From JBMNHG01 sp045627705 (GTDB lineage Bacteria > Verrucomicrobiota > Kiritimatiellia > RFP12 > JBMNHG01), in assembly GCA_045627705.1 (NCBI GenBank), contig JAZQOE010000083.1, positions 1-22,491 on the forward strand: DNA of 22,491 nucleotides. The letters run 5' to 3'. The position numbers and the translations under genes are program-made. The notes beneath the pieces were generated by a model that searched no databases, was not told the origin of the DNA, and worked only from the letters and a program-made list of their open reading frames with translations. Positions 1 to 6,557 of the stretch are shown one piece after another. The number at the start of each line of letters is the position of its first letter. The first letter of the stretch is position 1.

Positions 1-8
1 GCGATACT

Positions 9-29
9 TGTTATCTGTTCTCTGTTATC
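9..29. repeat. Tandem heptamer array (TGTTATC-type)
   Basis: Three 7-bp units follow each other without gaps: TGTTATC, TGTTCTC, TGTTATC. The stop codon of the neighbouring acetyltransferase (minus strand, 11-13) lies inside the array, so the last residues of that protein are encoded by it. A second heptamer array with a different unit lies at 2783-2831. The array could continue left of the window. Confidence 0.6.
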
Positions 30-571
30 TCAGTCGGCGACGGCGGGGTGCCATCGCAACGCGCCTCTTCGAATCCAGGTAGTAGGGCTGGCGTCCCGCG
101 CGATACATTTGCCAGGGAGGCCAGGGAGTCGCCCGCGATGCGGTACACTGTCCAATCCTTCATCGCCTCGGCGCCCATCGCCATGTAGAAATCGATGCTC
201 GGCTTGTTCCAGTCGAGGCACCACCATTCCAGGCGTCCGCAACCGCGATCCACGGCGATTTCCGCAAGTTTTGCGAGCAGGGCCTTGCCATAGCCCCTGC
301 CGCGGAATCTGGGCTTCACATACAGGTCTTCGAGATAGATGCCGGCGCGTCCGAGAAAAGTCGAAAAGTTGTGGAAGAAAAGCGCAAAGCCGACTTCCAT
401 GTCATCTTCGAGAACAAAGATGACTTCGGCCTTCCCCTTGTCGAATAGCCATTCTTCCAGCAGATCCGGCGTGGCGACGACCTCGTTGAGCATGTGTTCG
501 TAGTCCGCGAGTTCCCGTATGAAGCCGAGAATCAGCCTTGTGTCCCTGCGTTCGGCGAATCGAAAATCCAT
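11..571 (-). CDS. GNAT N-acetyltransferase, spermidine/spermine (SSAT)-like
   Basis: This is a GNAT-fold acetyltransferase that transfers acetyl from acetyl-CoA to an amine, most likely a polyamine or thialysine-like substrate. It should act in the cytoplasm. The core (about residues 1-155) has the SSAT layout: an N-terminal RELADYE-type helix, a GFALFFHNFSTFLGR strand segment, LEDLYVKPRFRGRGYGKALL as the acetyl-CoA pyrophosphate loop, and GRLEWWCLDWNKPSIDFY followed by WTVYRI near the end. Start choice: ATG at 571 follows GAAAGGAAGA at good spacing. ATG at 574 is directly adjacent, and the longer frame to 742 has no comparable support. Residues after about 155 (31 in all) are not part of the family; they are encoded by a palindromic repeat (43-99) and the heptamer array. 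A weak promoter may lie at TATCAT (revcomp of 594-599). The substrate cannot be fixed from sequence alone. Confidence 0.88.
   Translation of the reverse strand: MDFRFAERRDTRLILGFIRELADYEHMLNEVVATPDLLEEWLFDKGKAEVIFVLEDDMEVGFALFFHNFSTFLGRAGIYLEDLYVKPRFRGRGYGKALLAKLAEIAVDRGCGRLEWWCLDWNKPSIDFYMAMGAEAMKDWTVYRIAGDSLASLANVSRGTPALLPGFEEARCDGTPPSPTEITENR
43..99. repeat. Palindromic repeat inside the acetyltransferase 3' end
   Basis: The arms GCGGGGTGCC (43-52) and GGCGTCCCGC (90-99) can pair over 10 bp with two G-T wobbles, around a 37-nt loop. The reading frame of the acetyltransferase passes through it and gains a tail containing GTPALLPGFEEARCDGTPP, beyond the usual family end. There is only one copy in the window, so calling it a dispersed element is an inference. 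Confidence 0.45.
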
Positions 572-706
572 CATTCTTCCTTTCAACGCCGCCATGATAC
601 CATTATCTGGATATAATTGAAAGGCGATGTGCTTCTTGCGCAGGACTCTTCGGCAGGTTGCGCGGGCAGCGCTTCCTGGACCTGGCATCGTGCGGCCTGT
701 CGATAC

Positions 707-735
707 TTGACAAAACTTATCTTCTTTCATACTCT
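707..735 (+). promoter_or_regulatory. Sigma70-type promoter for the glycine-rich protein gene
   Basis: A perfect -35 box TTGACA (707-712), a 17-bp spacer and TACTCT (730-735) as -10 are visible. Transcription would start near 742. That leaves a leader of about 40 nt carrying TTAGGAG (767-773), 8 nt before the ATG at 782. Confidence 0.6.
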
Positions 736-781
736 TAATCATCGTGTTGGTTTGATTGTCAAACAGTTAGGAGTACTGTCG

Positions 782-2698
782 ATGAAGATGAATCAGGTTG
801 CGGCCCTGTTGCCGTGTGCCGCCATGCTGGCGTTGCCGGCGCGGGCGCTTGTTATCGAGGGCGCAGATGCATTCCATTCGCTGGGGGGCGGCGAGGTCGC
901 GGTTGTCTGCACACAATCAGTCCAATTGGTTGTGTCGAAGGCGGTCAACGTCGAGATGCTGCTTGTCGCCGGTGGTGGTGGCGGCGGCGATGCGACAAAC
1001 CAGTCCGGCGGCGGTGGCGGTGGTGGTGGCGTCATCCACGAGCAATCTGTCAATCTCGCCCCTGGCATCTATTCTGTGACGATCGGTGCTGGCGGCGCAT
1101 GTGGCGCCAATGGCGAAAATTCCATCTTCAATGGTTTCACCGCGATTGGCGGTGGCGGCGGCGGTGGTACGAATGTAACGCATGGAGGCCAGGCTGGTGG
1201 TTCTGGCGGCGGCGCTTCCGGACGCGATTTCTGGTTCATCGAAGGCGGCTCCGGCACTGCAGGCCAGGGTTTCAAGGGCGGCGACAGCGTAGTTTTTGCG
1301 ACTGGCAGGCGCGGCAAATCGACCTTCGGCGTTGACGCCAACTACGCAGGTGGCGGCGGCGGCGCCGGTGCGCCGGGCGGCAATGGCTGGCTCGCGGTCA
1401 ATGATAACGACGAAGTCATTGAGGGCGGTGGCCCCGGCAATGGCGGCGATGGCTATGCCTGCGCGATTCTCGGCACCGAGGCCTATTATGGCGGTGGCGG
1501 CGGCGGTGGCCATTACGGCTGGTACAAGGCCGACTGGTATGCAAAAGGTGGCAAGGGCGGCGGTGGAGATGGCGGCTGGTACGGCGACTATGCCCACAAT
1601 GGCGATCCTACAGTCGGCCGCATGGAAAATGGCAAGGATGGCGAACCTGGCACTGGCGGCGGCGGTGGCGGTGGCGCCGCCCGCGACAATTGGCGGACGC
1701 TCGGTGGCGTTGGCGGATCCGGCATCCTCATCCTCCGCTACGCCGAACGTTTCTACGAATTCTCCGAGCCTGCGGAAGGCGGAGACGAAGTTTCGCTCAT
1801 AAACGGCAAAATGGTGCATGTCTTCACGAACAGCGGCACTCTCCATCTCCCGCGCAACCTGCGCTGCGAAGTGCTCGTGGTCGGTGGTGGTGGCGGCGGC
1901 GGCGATGCCGTCTGGGGCGCCGGTGGCGGTGGCGGCGGCGGTGGTGTCGTTTACACAAACGACGCCTATATCTTCTCCGGTGACATTGCCATAACTGTCG
2001 GTCAGGGCGGCACGGAAAACCAGAATGGCGAAAATTCATCGATCGGCATCGACTATGTCGCGTTCGGTGGCGGCGCGGGCGGCAACCATGACCATATCGG
2101 CGGCATGGACGGTGGATCCGGCGGCGGCGCGGGCGGCATCAACAACTATAAGTTTGAAGGCGGCGCTGGTGTTGTCGGACAGGGTTTCAAGGGCGGTGAC
2201 TGCATAACCCAGGCGAGAAACCTTGACAATGCGCCGAAAAACAACCAAGGCGAAGATGCCAACTATCCTGGTGGCGGCGGCGGCGCAAGTGAACCAGGCC
2301 AAGACGGATGGTACGATCCGGACTATTACGAGGAAGGCAAGGGCGATGGCGGCCCCGGCGCGGGTGGCGCAGGTTTTGCCTGCTCGATTTCCGGCGTCGA
2401 AAAGTATTATGGCGGTGGCGGTGGCGCTGGCCACATCGGATGGTATCGCGCTGGCTTGAATGCCGCCGGCGGTATCGGCGGTGGCGGCAAAGGCGGCATC
2501 TACCACGACTGGGCATACGATGGCAATCCCGAAAATGGCTACAAGGAGGATGCTGGAAACGGCGAACCATGCACGGGTGGTGGCGGTGGCGGCGGCGGCC
2601 GTGGCAACGGCAAGGCCACTCTTGGCGGTACAGGCGGTTCTGGAATCGTCATCATCAGCTATCGTCTGCCGCAAGGCACCTTCATGATGGTCAAATAA
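782..2698 (+). CDS. Secreted protein with two tandem glycine-rich domains
   Basis: This is a 638-residue exported protein of unknown function. A signal peptide covers residues 1-22 (hydrophobic core VAALLPCAAMLALPA, then ARA). The rest is two copies of one domain, about residues 36-320 and 336-630. Each copy opens with a short beta segment (VEMLLVAGGGGGG in the first, CEVLVVGGGGGGG in the second), runs through long GGX and poly-Gly tracts with aromatic islands (AYYGGGGGGGHYGWY; KYYGGGGGAGHIGWY), and closes with GGVGGSGILILRY or GGTGGSGIVIISY. That opening and closing pattern fits the bacterial glycine-rich domain family, where Gly tracts are thought to form packed polyglycine-II helices. Start: the ATG at 782 has a good ribosome site and gives the signal peptide; the open frame back to 617 does not. 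A strong terminator follows, so it is monocistronic. A cell-surface or matrix role is inferred. Confidence 0.85.
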   Translation: MKMNQVAALLPCAAMLALPARALVIEGADAFHSLGGGEVAVVCTQSVQLVVSKAVNVEMLLVAGGGGGGDATNQSGGGGGGGGVIHEQSVNLAPGIYSVTIGAGGACGANGENSIFNGFTAIGGGGGGGTNVTHGGQAGGSGGGASGRDFWFIEGGSGTAGQGFKGGDSVVFATGRRGKSTFGVDANYAGGGGGAGAPGGNGWLAVNDNDEVIEGGGPGNGGDGYACAILGTEAYYGGGGGGGHYGWYKADWYAKGGKGGGGDGGWYGDYAHNGDPTVGRMENGKDGEPGTGGGGGGGAARDNWRTLGGVGGSGILILRYAERFYEFSEPAEGGDEVSLINGKMVHVFTNSGTLHLPRNLRCEVLVVGGGGGGGDAVWGAGGGGGGGGVVYTNDAYIFSGDIAITVGQGGTENQNGENSSIGIDYVAFGGGAGGNHDHIGGMDGGSGGGAGGINNYKFEGGAGVVGQGFKGGDCITQARNLDNAPKNNQGEDANYPGGGGGASEPGQDGWYDPDYYEEGKGDGGPGAGGAGFACSISGVEKYYGGGGGAGHIGWYRAGLNAAGGIGGGGKGGIYHDWAYDGNPENGYKEDAGNGEPCTGGGGGGGGRGNGKATLGGTGGSGIVIISYRLPQGTFMMVK

Positions 2699-2717
2699 CA
2701 TCCCATGCGTTTCCAAA

Positions 2718-2754
2718 GTGCCGCCGCGGGCTTTGCCTCGGCGGCGCTTTTTTT
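2718..2754 (+). terminator. Rho-independent terminator after the glycine-rich gene
   Basis: The stem GTGCCGCCG (2718-2726) pairs with CGGCGGCGC (2739-2747) with one wobble and a 12-nt loop, and is followed directly by seven T (2748-2754). It sits 19 nt after the stop codon. Confidence 0.88.
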
Positions 2755-2761
2755 ATATAAT
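2733..2761 (+). promoter_or_regulatory. Promoter embedded in the terminator, for the SGNH/GH28 gene
   Basis: TTGCCT (2733-2738), 17 bp, then a perfect TATAAT (2756-2761). The -35 lies in the terminator loop and the -10 starts right after its T-run. The first in-frame ATG of the next gene begins 6 nt after the -10, where transcription would be expected to start. This suggests a leaderless or almost leaderless message, or use of a later ATG at 2834. Confidence 0.5.
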
Positions 2762-2767
2762 GGAAAA

Positions 2768-4927
2768 ATGCAAGTCACCTTCTTACCTTTCACTTCTTGC
2801 CCATTACCTTTTACCTCCTACCTTTTATCTATCATGGCAACCACAATCATGGCATCCGCCGCAGTGGCAGGCGATGCCGAAAAACACAACTCATCCGAAA
2901 TGAACAGGGCGAAGGAAGTTTCTTCTTCGATCCACAACGAAGGCGGCGTGCGCATCGCCTTCATCGGCAATTCAATCACGCTTCATGGCATGGCGCCGTA
3001 TATCGGGTGGGACGGCCACTGGGGCATGGCGGCAAGTTCAGAGGACAAGGATTATGTCCACATCGTCACCCGTGCCATCGAAAGTGAAACGGGGCGCAAG
3101 GCCGATGTGCGCGTCAAGAACCTTGCAGATTTCGAACGCAATTATCGCGACTACGACGTAGCTGCGGGTGTGGCGGACATTGTTGATTTCAAACCCGAAT
3201 ATCTCATCGTCGCGCTTGGGGAAAATGTTCCACAACTCGAATCAAGCGAAGACTGCGCCGCCTATCGCGACGCATTCAAACGGTTGCTCGGTGTATTCCA
3301 TGCCAGCCGCGAAAAGCCGATTGCAGTGGTGCGCGGCGTCTTTTGGGAGAACCCAAAGAAAGACGAAGCGATGCGCCACGCGGCAAGCGATTATGCCGTG
3401 CCGTTCGTTCGCACCGACATCAGCAACACGCCTGGCATGCGGGCGCTTGGGCTTTTCAAACACCGCGGAGTGCAGGATCATCCAAGCGATGAGGGAATGG
3501 CCGAAATCGCGGCTCGCATCATTGAAACTCTCTTCCCGACCAAATCCGGATTTGAGGCATCAGTCGATGGCGAACCAGTGCTGATCCGTCCGATACGCAT
3601 TTCGGCAATGCCGTTCAACCAATGGGCGCCCGGCTACCAACGGCCAATGGACCAGACGGAAATCGCGGGGATGGCAGCAATCGAGGCCGATGGTGCGACG
3701 AGTTGGAAAGTGCGCGCTGATCGCACGTTCACCCGCGCCGTGGTGCGTCCACTTTCCGCCGACGTTACGACTTCGGTCGATTCTGAAGGCGCAATCGATT
3801 TTACGCTTCCAAAACCAGGCTACTATACGCTTGAGTTGGACGGCATGCAGCGTCCGCTCGAAATATTCGTGGAACCAAAGCGCGATTTCGCGGAAGAGCG
3901 GCGCGCCGCGAATGTCGTCTTCGGACCAGGGCTGCACGAGCCAGGGATCGTCAAACTGCACAGCCACGACCGCGTGTTTATCGACCGTGACGCGGTAGTC
4001 GTCGGTTCATTCCAGATGGACGGCGTTGAAGATGTAAAGATCAGCGGCCACGGCATAATCTCAGGCGCGCGCAACCGTCGCGTCGGCAATTGGTGCTACC
4101 GCGAAGGCATGGATGGGGCAATCCGCGTGATCGACTCCAAGGACATAATGATCGACGGTCTGATCGTGCTCGACTCATGCTGCTGGTGCGTTTCGGCGTT
4201 CAACTCTTCAGATCTCGAATTCGCGCATCTGAAAATCACGGGCGCATGGCGCTACAACACCGATGGCATCGATCTTTGCAACTCGCAGCGCATTGTGGTC
4301 CGCGACTGTTACATCCATTCCTTCGATGACACGATAGTCGTAAAGGGGAACTTCCCTCGCTCCGACCGCAAAGACCCTGTTGAAGACATCCGCGTCGAGC
4401 GTTGCGTATGTTGGTGCGGATGGGGACGGACCCTGGAAATCGGCTACGAGACATGGGCGCCGTCATTCCAGCGTATCTCATTTGCCGATTGCGACTTGAT
4501 CCACAATGATGGCGCGGCGCTAAGCGTGCATCTTGGTGGCCCCGCGCGGGTCGAGGATGTCATGTATCGCGATATCCGAATCGAATATGACGCGACGAAC
4601 CGCAACCCCATCCTCCAGCAAGGGCGCGACGCCGTCTATTCGGGTGTGTCCCCATGGTCTGGCGCATGGATAAGCATAACGAACTACAGGATGTTCCAGC
4701 CGGGTGGAACCCTATATGGCGAACTTGGCTACGAGGACGATCCATCAACCGATCCACTTGGAACAGTCGATGGTGTCCTTGCTGAAGACATCCGCATAAT
4801 CGTCGATGAAGGCGCAGCCACCCCCGGTGTCGATATCCATGCCGAACCTGGTTCTTCCTTCGGCAAGATACAGACCAGGAATGTTACCATCAACGGCACA
4901 CCTCTCGCCCCAATAACCAATCCGTAA
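2768..4927 (+). CDS. Secreted SGNH hydrolase fused to GH28-like right-handed beta-helix
   Basis: This two-part carbohydrate-active protein has 719 residues with this start. Residues about 60-260 are an SGNH/GDSL esterase-type hydrolase: the nucleophile Ser lies in GNSIT (67-71), a GEN block at 151-153, and the Asp/His block QDHPSDEGM near 236-244. After a beta-rich linker, residues about 380-700 resemble glycoside hydrolase family 28: ISGHGIISG, YNTDGID (about 496-502) and HSFDDTIV (about 517-524) match the NTD and DD catalytic motifs. The usual GHG motif appears as GWGRTLEIG, so its histidine is missing. A role in deacetylating and cleaving pectin-like or other decorated glycans is inferred. 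The N-terminus is hydrophobic and ends in ASAAVAG, consistent with export, but most of it is encoded by a heptamer repeat. Start sites 2768 and 2834 both lack a good ribosome site. Terminators lie on both sides. Confidence 0.8.
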   Translation: MQVTFLPFTSCPLPFTSYLLSIMATTIMASAAVAGDAEKHNSSEMNRAKEVSSSIHNEGGVRIAFIGNSITLHGMAPYIGWDGHWGMAASSEDKDYVHIVTRAIESETGRKADVRVKNLADFERNYRDYDVAAGVADIVDFKPEYLIVALGENVPQLESSEDCAAYRDAFKRLLGVFHASREKPIAVVRGVFWENPKKDEAMRHAASDYAVPFVRTDISNTPGMRALGLFKHRGVQDHPSDEGMAEIAARIIETLFPTKSGFEASVDGEPVLIRPIRISAMPFNQWAPGYQRPMDQTEIAGMAAIEADGATSWKVRADRTFTRAVVRPLSADVTTSVDSEGAIDFTLPKPGYYTLELDGMQRPLEIFVEPKRDFAEERRAANVVFGPGLHEPGIVKLHSHDRVFIDRDAVVVGSFQMDGVEDVKISGHGIISGARNRRVGNWCYREGMDGAIRVIDSKDIMIDGLIVLDSCCWCVSAFNSSDLEFAHLKITGAWRYNTDGIDLCNSQRIVVRDCYIHSFDDTIVVKGNFPRSDRKDPVEDIRVERCVCWCGWGRTLEIGYETWAPSFQRISFADCDLIHNDGAALSVHLGGPARVEDVMYRDIRIEYDATNRNPILQQGRDAVYSGVSPWSGAWISITNYRMFQPGGTLYGELGYEDDPSTDPLGTVDGVLAEDIRIIVDEGAATPGVDIHAEPGSSFGKIQTRNVTINGTPLAPITNP
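2783..2831 (+). repeat. Tandem heptamer array (TTACCTT-type) in the signal-peptide region
   Basis: Seven units lie in exact 7-bp phase: TTACCTT, TCACTTC, TTGCCCA, TTACCTT, TTACCTC, CTACCTT, TTATCTA. Two or three further degenerate units may precede from 2775. Seven units of seven bases can be read through without a stop and give the segment LPFTSCPLPFTSYLLSI of the SGNH/GH28 protein. Confidence 0.65.
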
Positions 4928-4931
4928 ATCT

Positions 4932-5038
4932 GGGACAGACTGTCATTCCTAGCCAACTTTCGCTATGCCAATAAGTTGCAATTGCCATGATGCTTAAATT
5001 GTCTGTCCCTTTAAGCAAAACGAACGGGGACAGACCCC
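4932..5038. repeat. GGGACAGAC repeat cluster, MITE-like inverted repeat plus hairpin
   Basis: GGGACAGAC (4932-4940) and its exact reverse complement GTCTGTCCC (5001-5009) bound a 78-bp unit. A third copy, GGGGACAGACCCC (5026-5038), forms its own hairpin with a 5-nt loop. The same core recurs at 9713 and 14989. All copies are intergenic. No transposase gene is in the window. Such short hairpin repeats are often moved by REP-associated tyrosine transposases encoded elsewhere; that link is inferred. Confidence 0.55.
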
Positions 5039-5059
5039 GATTTCCAGGCAAGTGGATAT

Positions 5060-5101
5060 AAAAAACGGCGCGCCGCATATTTTCGCGGCGCTCCGTTTTT
5101 T
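5060..5101. terminator. Bidirectional terminator between convergent genes
   Basis: An A-run (5060-5065) leads into the stem ACGGCGCGCCGC (5065-5076), which pairs with GCGGCGCTCCGT (5085-5096) with one mismatch and an 8-nt loop. A T-run follows (5096-5101). A- and T-runs on both sides let it serve the plus-strand SGNH/GH28 gene and the minus-strand His/Pro-rich gene that ends at 5120. Confidence 0.85.
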
Positions 5102-5119
5102 CGTATTTTTTAAATTCGA

Positions 5120-5581
5120 TTAACGATGCCGTGGGGGCGGCGGCGCATGGCGCGGACCGCCATGATGATGCGGCGGTGGCGGCGCATGGCGCGGACCCGG
5201 CCCGAAGATGATTGGGGCGGGGCGGATCGGCGGCGGAGGCGGGCAGTAAACTGGCACCGGCGGGGGAGCCACGACGACTGGCGTGGTCGTCACATACGAC
5301 TGGACTACTGGAGTCGTGACAACCTGTTGCTGGTAGGTCGGCGTAGTGACATAGCCACCCTGCTGCACGACTACTGGGGTGGAAACTACCGTCGGTTGCT
5401 GGACTACGACAGTGGGGGCGGGTTCGATGGCATGCGTGATGATATCGGCCACGAGCAGTCCGCCAAGGATGCCGGCGGCGGCGTGATGGTGTCCGGCCTG
5501 GGCTGTGGGCGCCGCAAGAATGCAGATGGCTGCGGTTGCGGCCACAAGGCCCGATGTGCGATAGCGAATGTTGTTGTCCAT
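5120..5581 (-). CDS. Small secreted His/Pro/Val-rich protein, function unknown
   Basis: I do not recognise a named family. The protein has 153 residues. A signal peptide spans residues 1-29 (SGLVAATAAICILAAPTAQA), so it should be exported. The mature part starts with a GHHH cluster, then a small hydrophobic stretch (AAAGILGGLLVADIITHAI), then a low-complexity Val/Thr/Gln region with repeated TTPVV and VVQQ units. The C-terminus is rich in Pro and His, with GPRHAPPPP occurring twice. The His clusters could bind metal and the Pro-rich tail could be a wall or envelope spacer; both are guesses. Start: the ATG at 5581 has GAAAGGAGA 7 nt upstream, and the longer frame to 5764 overlaps thiM and lacks support. 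It is separated from thiM by 64 bp with no terminator, so co-transcription with thiM is possible. Confidence 0.78.
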   Translation of the reverse strand: MDNNIRYRTSGLVAATAAICILAAPTAQAGHHHAAAGILGGLLVADIITHAIEPAPTVVVQQPTVVSTPVVVQQGGYVTTPTYQQQVVTTPVVQSYVTTTPVVVAPPPVPVYCPPPPPIRPAPIIFGPGPRHAPPPPHHHGGPRHAPPPPRHR

Positions 5582-5645
5582 GGTGTGTCTCCTTTCAAAG
5601 GCTTCGTATAGGAATATGAATTCGGTGTAAGGTTTTCTAAAAAAT

Positions 5646-6545
5646 TCAAGAATTATACAGCGCATCGATGATTCGATTCCGATACATTGCGTTGCCATCG
5701 CCCGGCCGCATGTTTTTCCATGCGGTTTCGCCGGCGGCTCCGTATGCGGAGACTGCGGAAGCAAGGGCTTCGAGCGGATTGGACGGATTGACCGCGAGAG
5801 CAGCCGCGCAAATCGCCGACAACTGGCACCCGGTGCCTGTCACATAAGCCATTTCTGGGCGGCCTGTGCGGTTTTCGATGGTTTCGACGTCGGAGGAGAT
5901 GAAATCGATTGCGCCGGTAACCGCAATGAGGCAGTTGTGTGCTGCGGAGAAAGCGCGGAGATCGGCTGGCGCGATGCTCTCGCCCTGAATTGCATCGACC
6001 CCCTGCGCCTTGTGCGGCGACCCCGTAAAGGGGTTGCCGCCTTCTTGGTACCCGCTATTTTGCTCCGCACAATTTGCGGAACCAAATTTCTTCGCGCCAC
6101 AATCCCCTTGGTCAGGTTGCGCGTACCAAGAATGTGCGACCCCCTCGCGGGGGCGCACATACGCGGAAAGCGCCGCAAGTTCACTGGCATTGCAGCGAAT
6201 GGCGGAGATGTGGAGCGCACCTAGCAGTTTAAGCGCTGTGGAGGTGCGGATGGAAGTCGCGCCTGCGCCTACTGGATCCAAAACAATCGGAATGCCGCGC
6301 ACGGAAGCGACGTGGCCGGCGGCGAGCATTGCCTCGGTGGAAAGCGTGTCGAGCGTGCCGATATTGAGGAGAAGCGCCGAAGCGGATGCGGCGAGTTCCG
6401 CGGCGTCGGAAGGATCGCGCGACATCACGGGGCGCGCGCCAACGGCGAGAAGCGCGTTGGCGACATCGTTGACCGTCACGAAGTTCGTGAGGCAGAGGAT
6501 GAGCGGGCGCGCGGATCGAATGGCGGAAAATGTCATTTGCGACAT
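5646..6545 (-). CDS. thiM: Hydroxyethylthiazole kinase with in-frame palindromic insertion
   Basis: ThiM phosphorylates 4-methyl-5-(2-hydroxyethyl)thiazole with ATP in thiamine salvage, in the cytoplasm. Family signatures seen: PLILCLTNFVTVNDVANALLAVGARPVM (residues 14-41), IVLDPVGAG (87-95), CNASELAAL (118-126), a GVDA block (182-185), IAVTGAIDFI (207-216) and the ATP-site loop VTGTGCQLSA (235-244). Between AALS and GVDA, residues about 129-181 are foreign to the family. They are encoded by the palindromic element at 6012-6158, and without them the protein is close to normal length. The site lies in a surface-loop region between the N-S-E motif strand and the next block, so activity may survive (inference). 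It is the last gene of the probable ntrC-dCMP deaminase-glycosyltransferase-thiM operon, 12 nt after the glycosyltransferase stop. No clear ribosome site is seen; the ATG at 6536 is an alternative start. No TPP riboswitch was recognised. Confidence 0.9.
   Translation of the reverse strand: MSQMTFSAIRSARPLILCLTNFVTVNDVANALLAVGARPVMSRDPSDAAELAASASALLLNIGTLDTLSTEAMLAAGHVASVRGIPIVLDPVGAGATSIRTSTALKLLGALHISAIRCNASELAALSAYVRPREGVAHSWYAQPDQGDCGAKKFGSANCAEQNSGYQEGGNPFTGSPHKAQGVDAIQGESIAPADLRAFSAAHNCLIAVTGAIDFISSDVETIENRTGRPEMAYVTGTGCQLSAICAAALAVNPSNPLEALASAVSAYGAAGETAWKNMRPGDGNAMYRNRIIDALYNS
6012..6158. mobile_element. Palindromic element inserted in frame in thiM (copy 1)
   Basis: The left end is a hairpin: GCGGCGACCCC (6014-6024) pairs with GGGGTTGCCGC (6030-6040), followed by CTTCTTGGTAC (6041-6051). 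The right end mirrors it: GTACCAAGAA (6123-6132), then the hairpin GTGCGACCCCC (6134-6144) with GGGGGCGCAC (6149-6158). The ends therefore form inverted repeats of about 40 bp. Positions 6119-6152, read in reverse, match 20209-20242 at 33 of 34 bp. It encodes no transposase; it encodes about 53 residues of ThiM. Exact borders are uncertain by several bases, and no target duplication was identified. Confidence 0.75.
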
Positions 6546-6557
6546 GGGCGGCGAAGA

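Noticed and set aside
617..781. Upstream extension of the glycine-rich protein to 617.
   Set aside because: It would place translation across a good promoter and ahead of the signal peptide; the ATG at 782 has AGGAG at correct spacing.
917..1846. Long minus-strand frame opposite the glycine-rich gene (Ala/Thr-rich).
   Set aside because: It is the complement of GGN-rich repeats; the plus-strand frame has a signal peptide, ribosome site, promoter and terminator.
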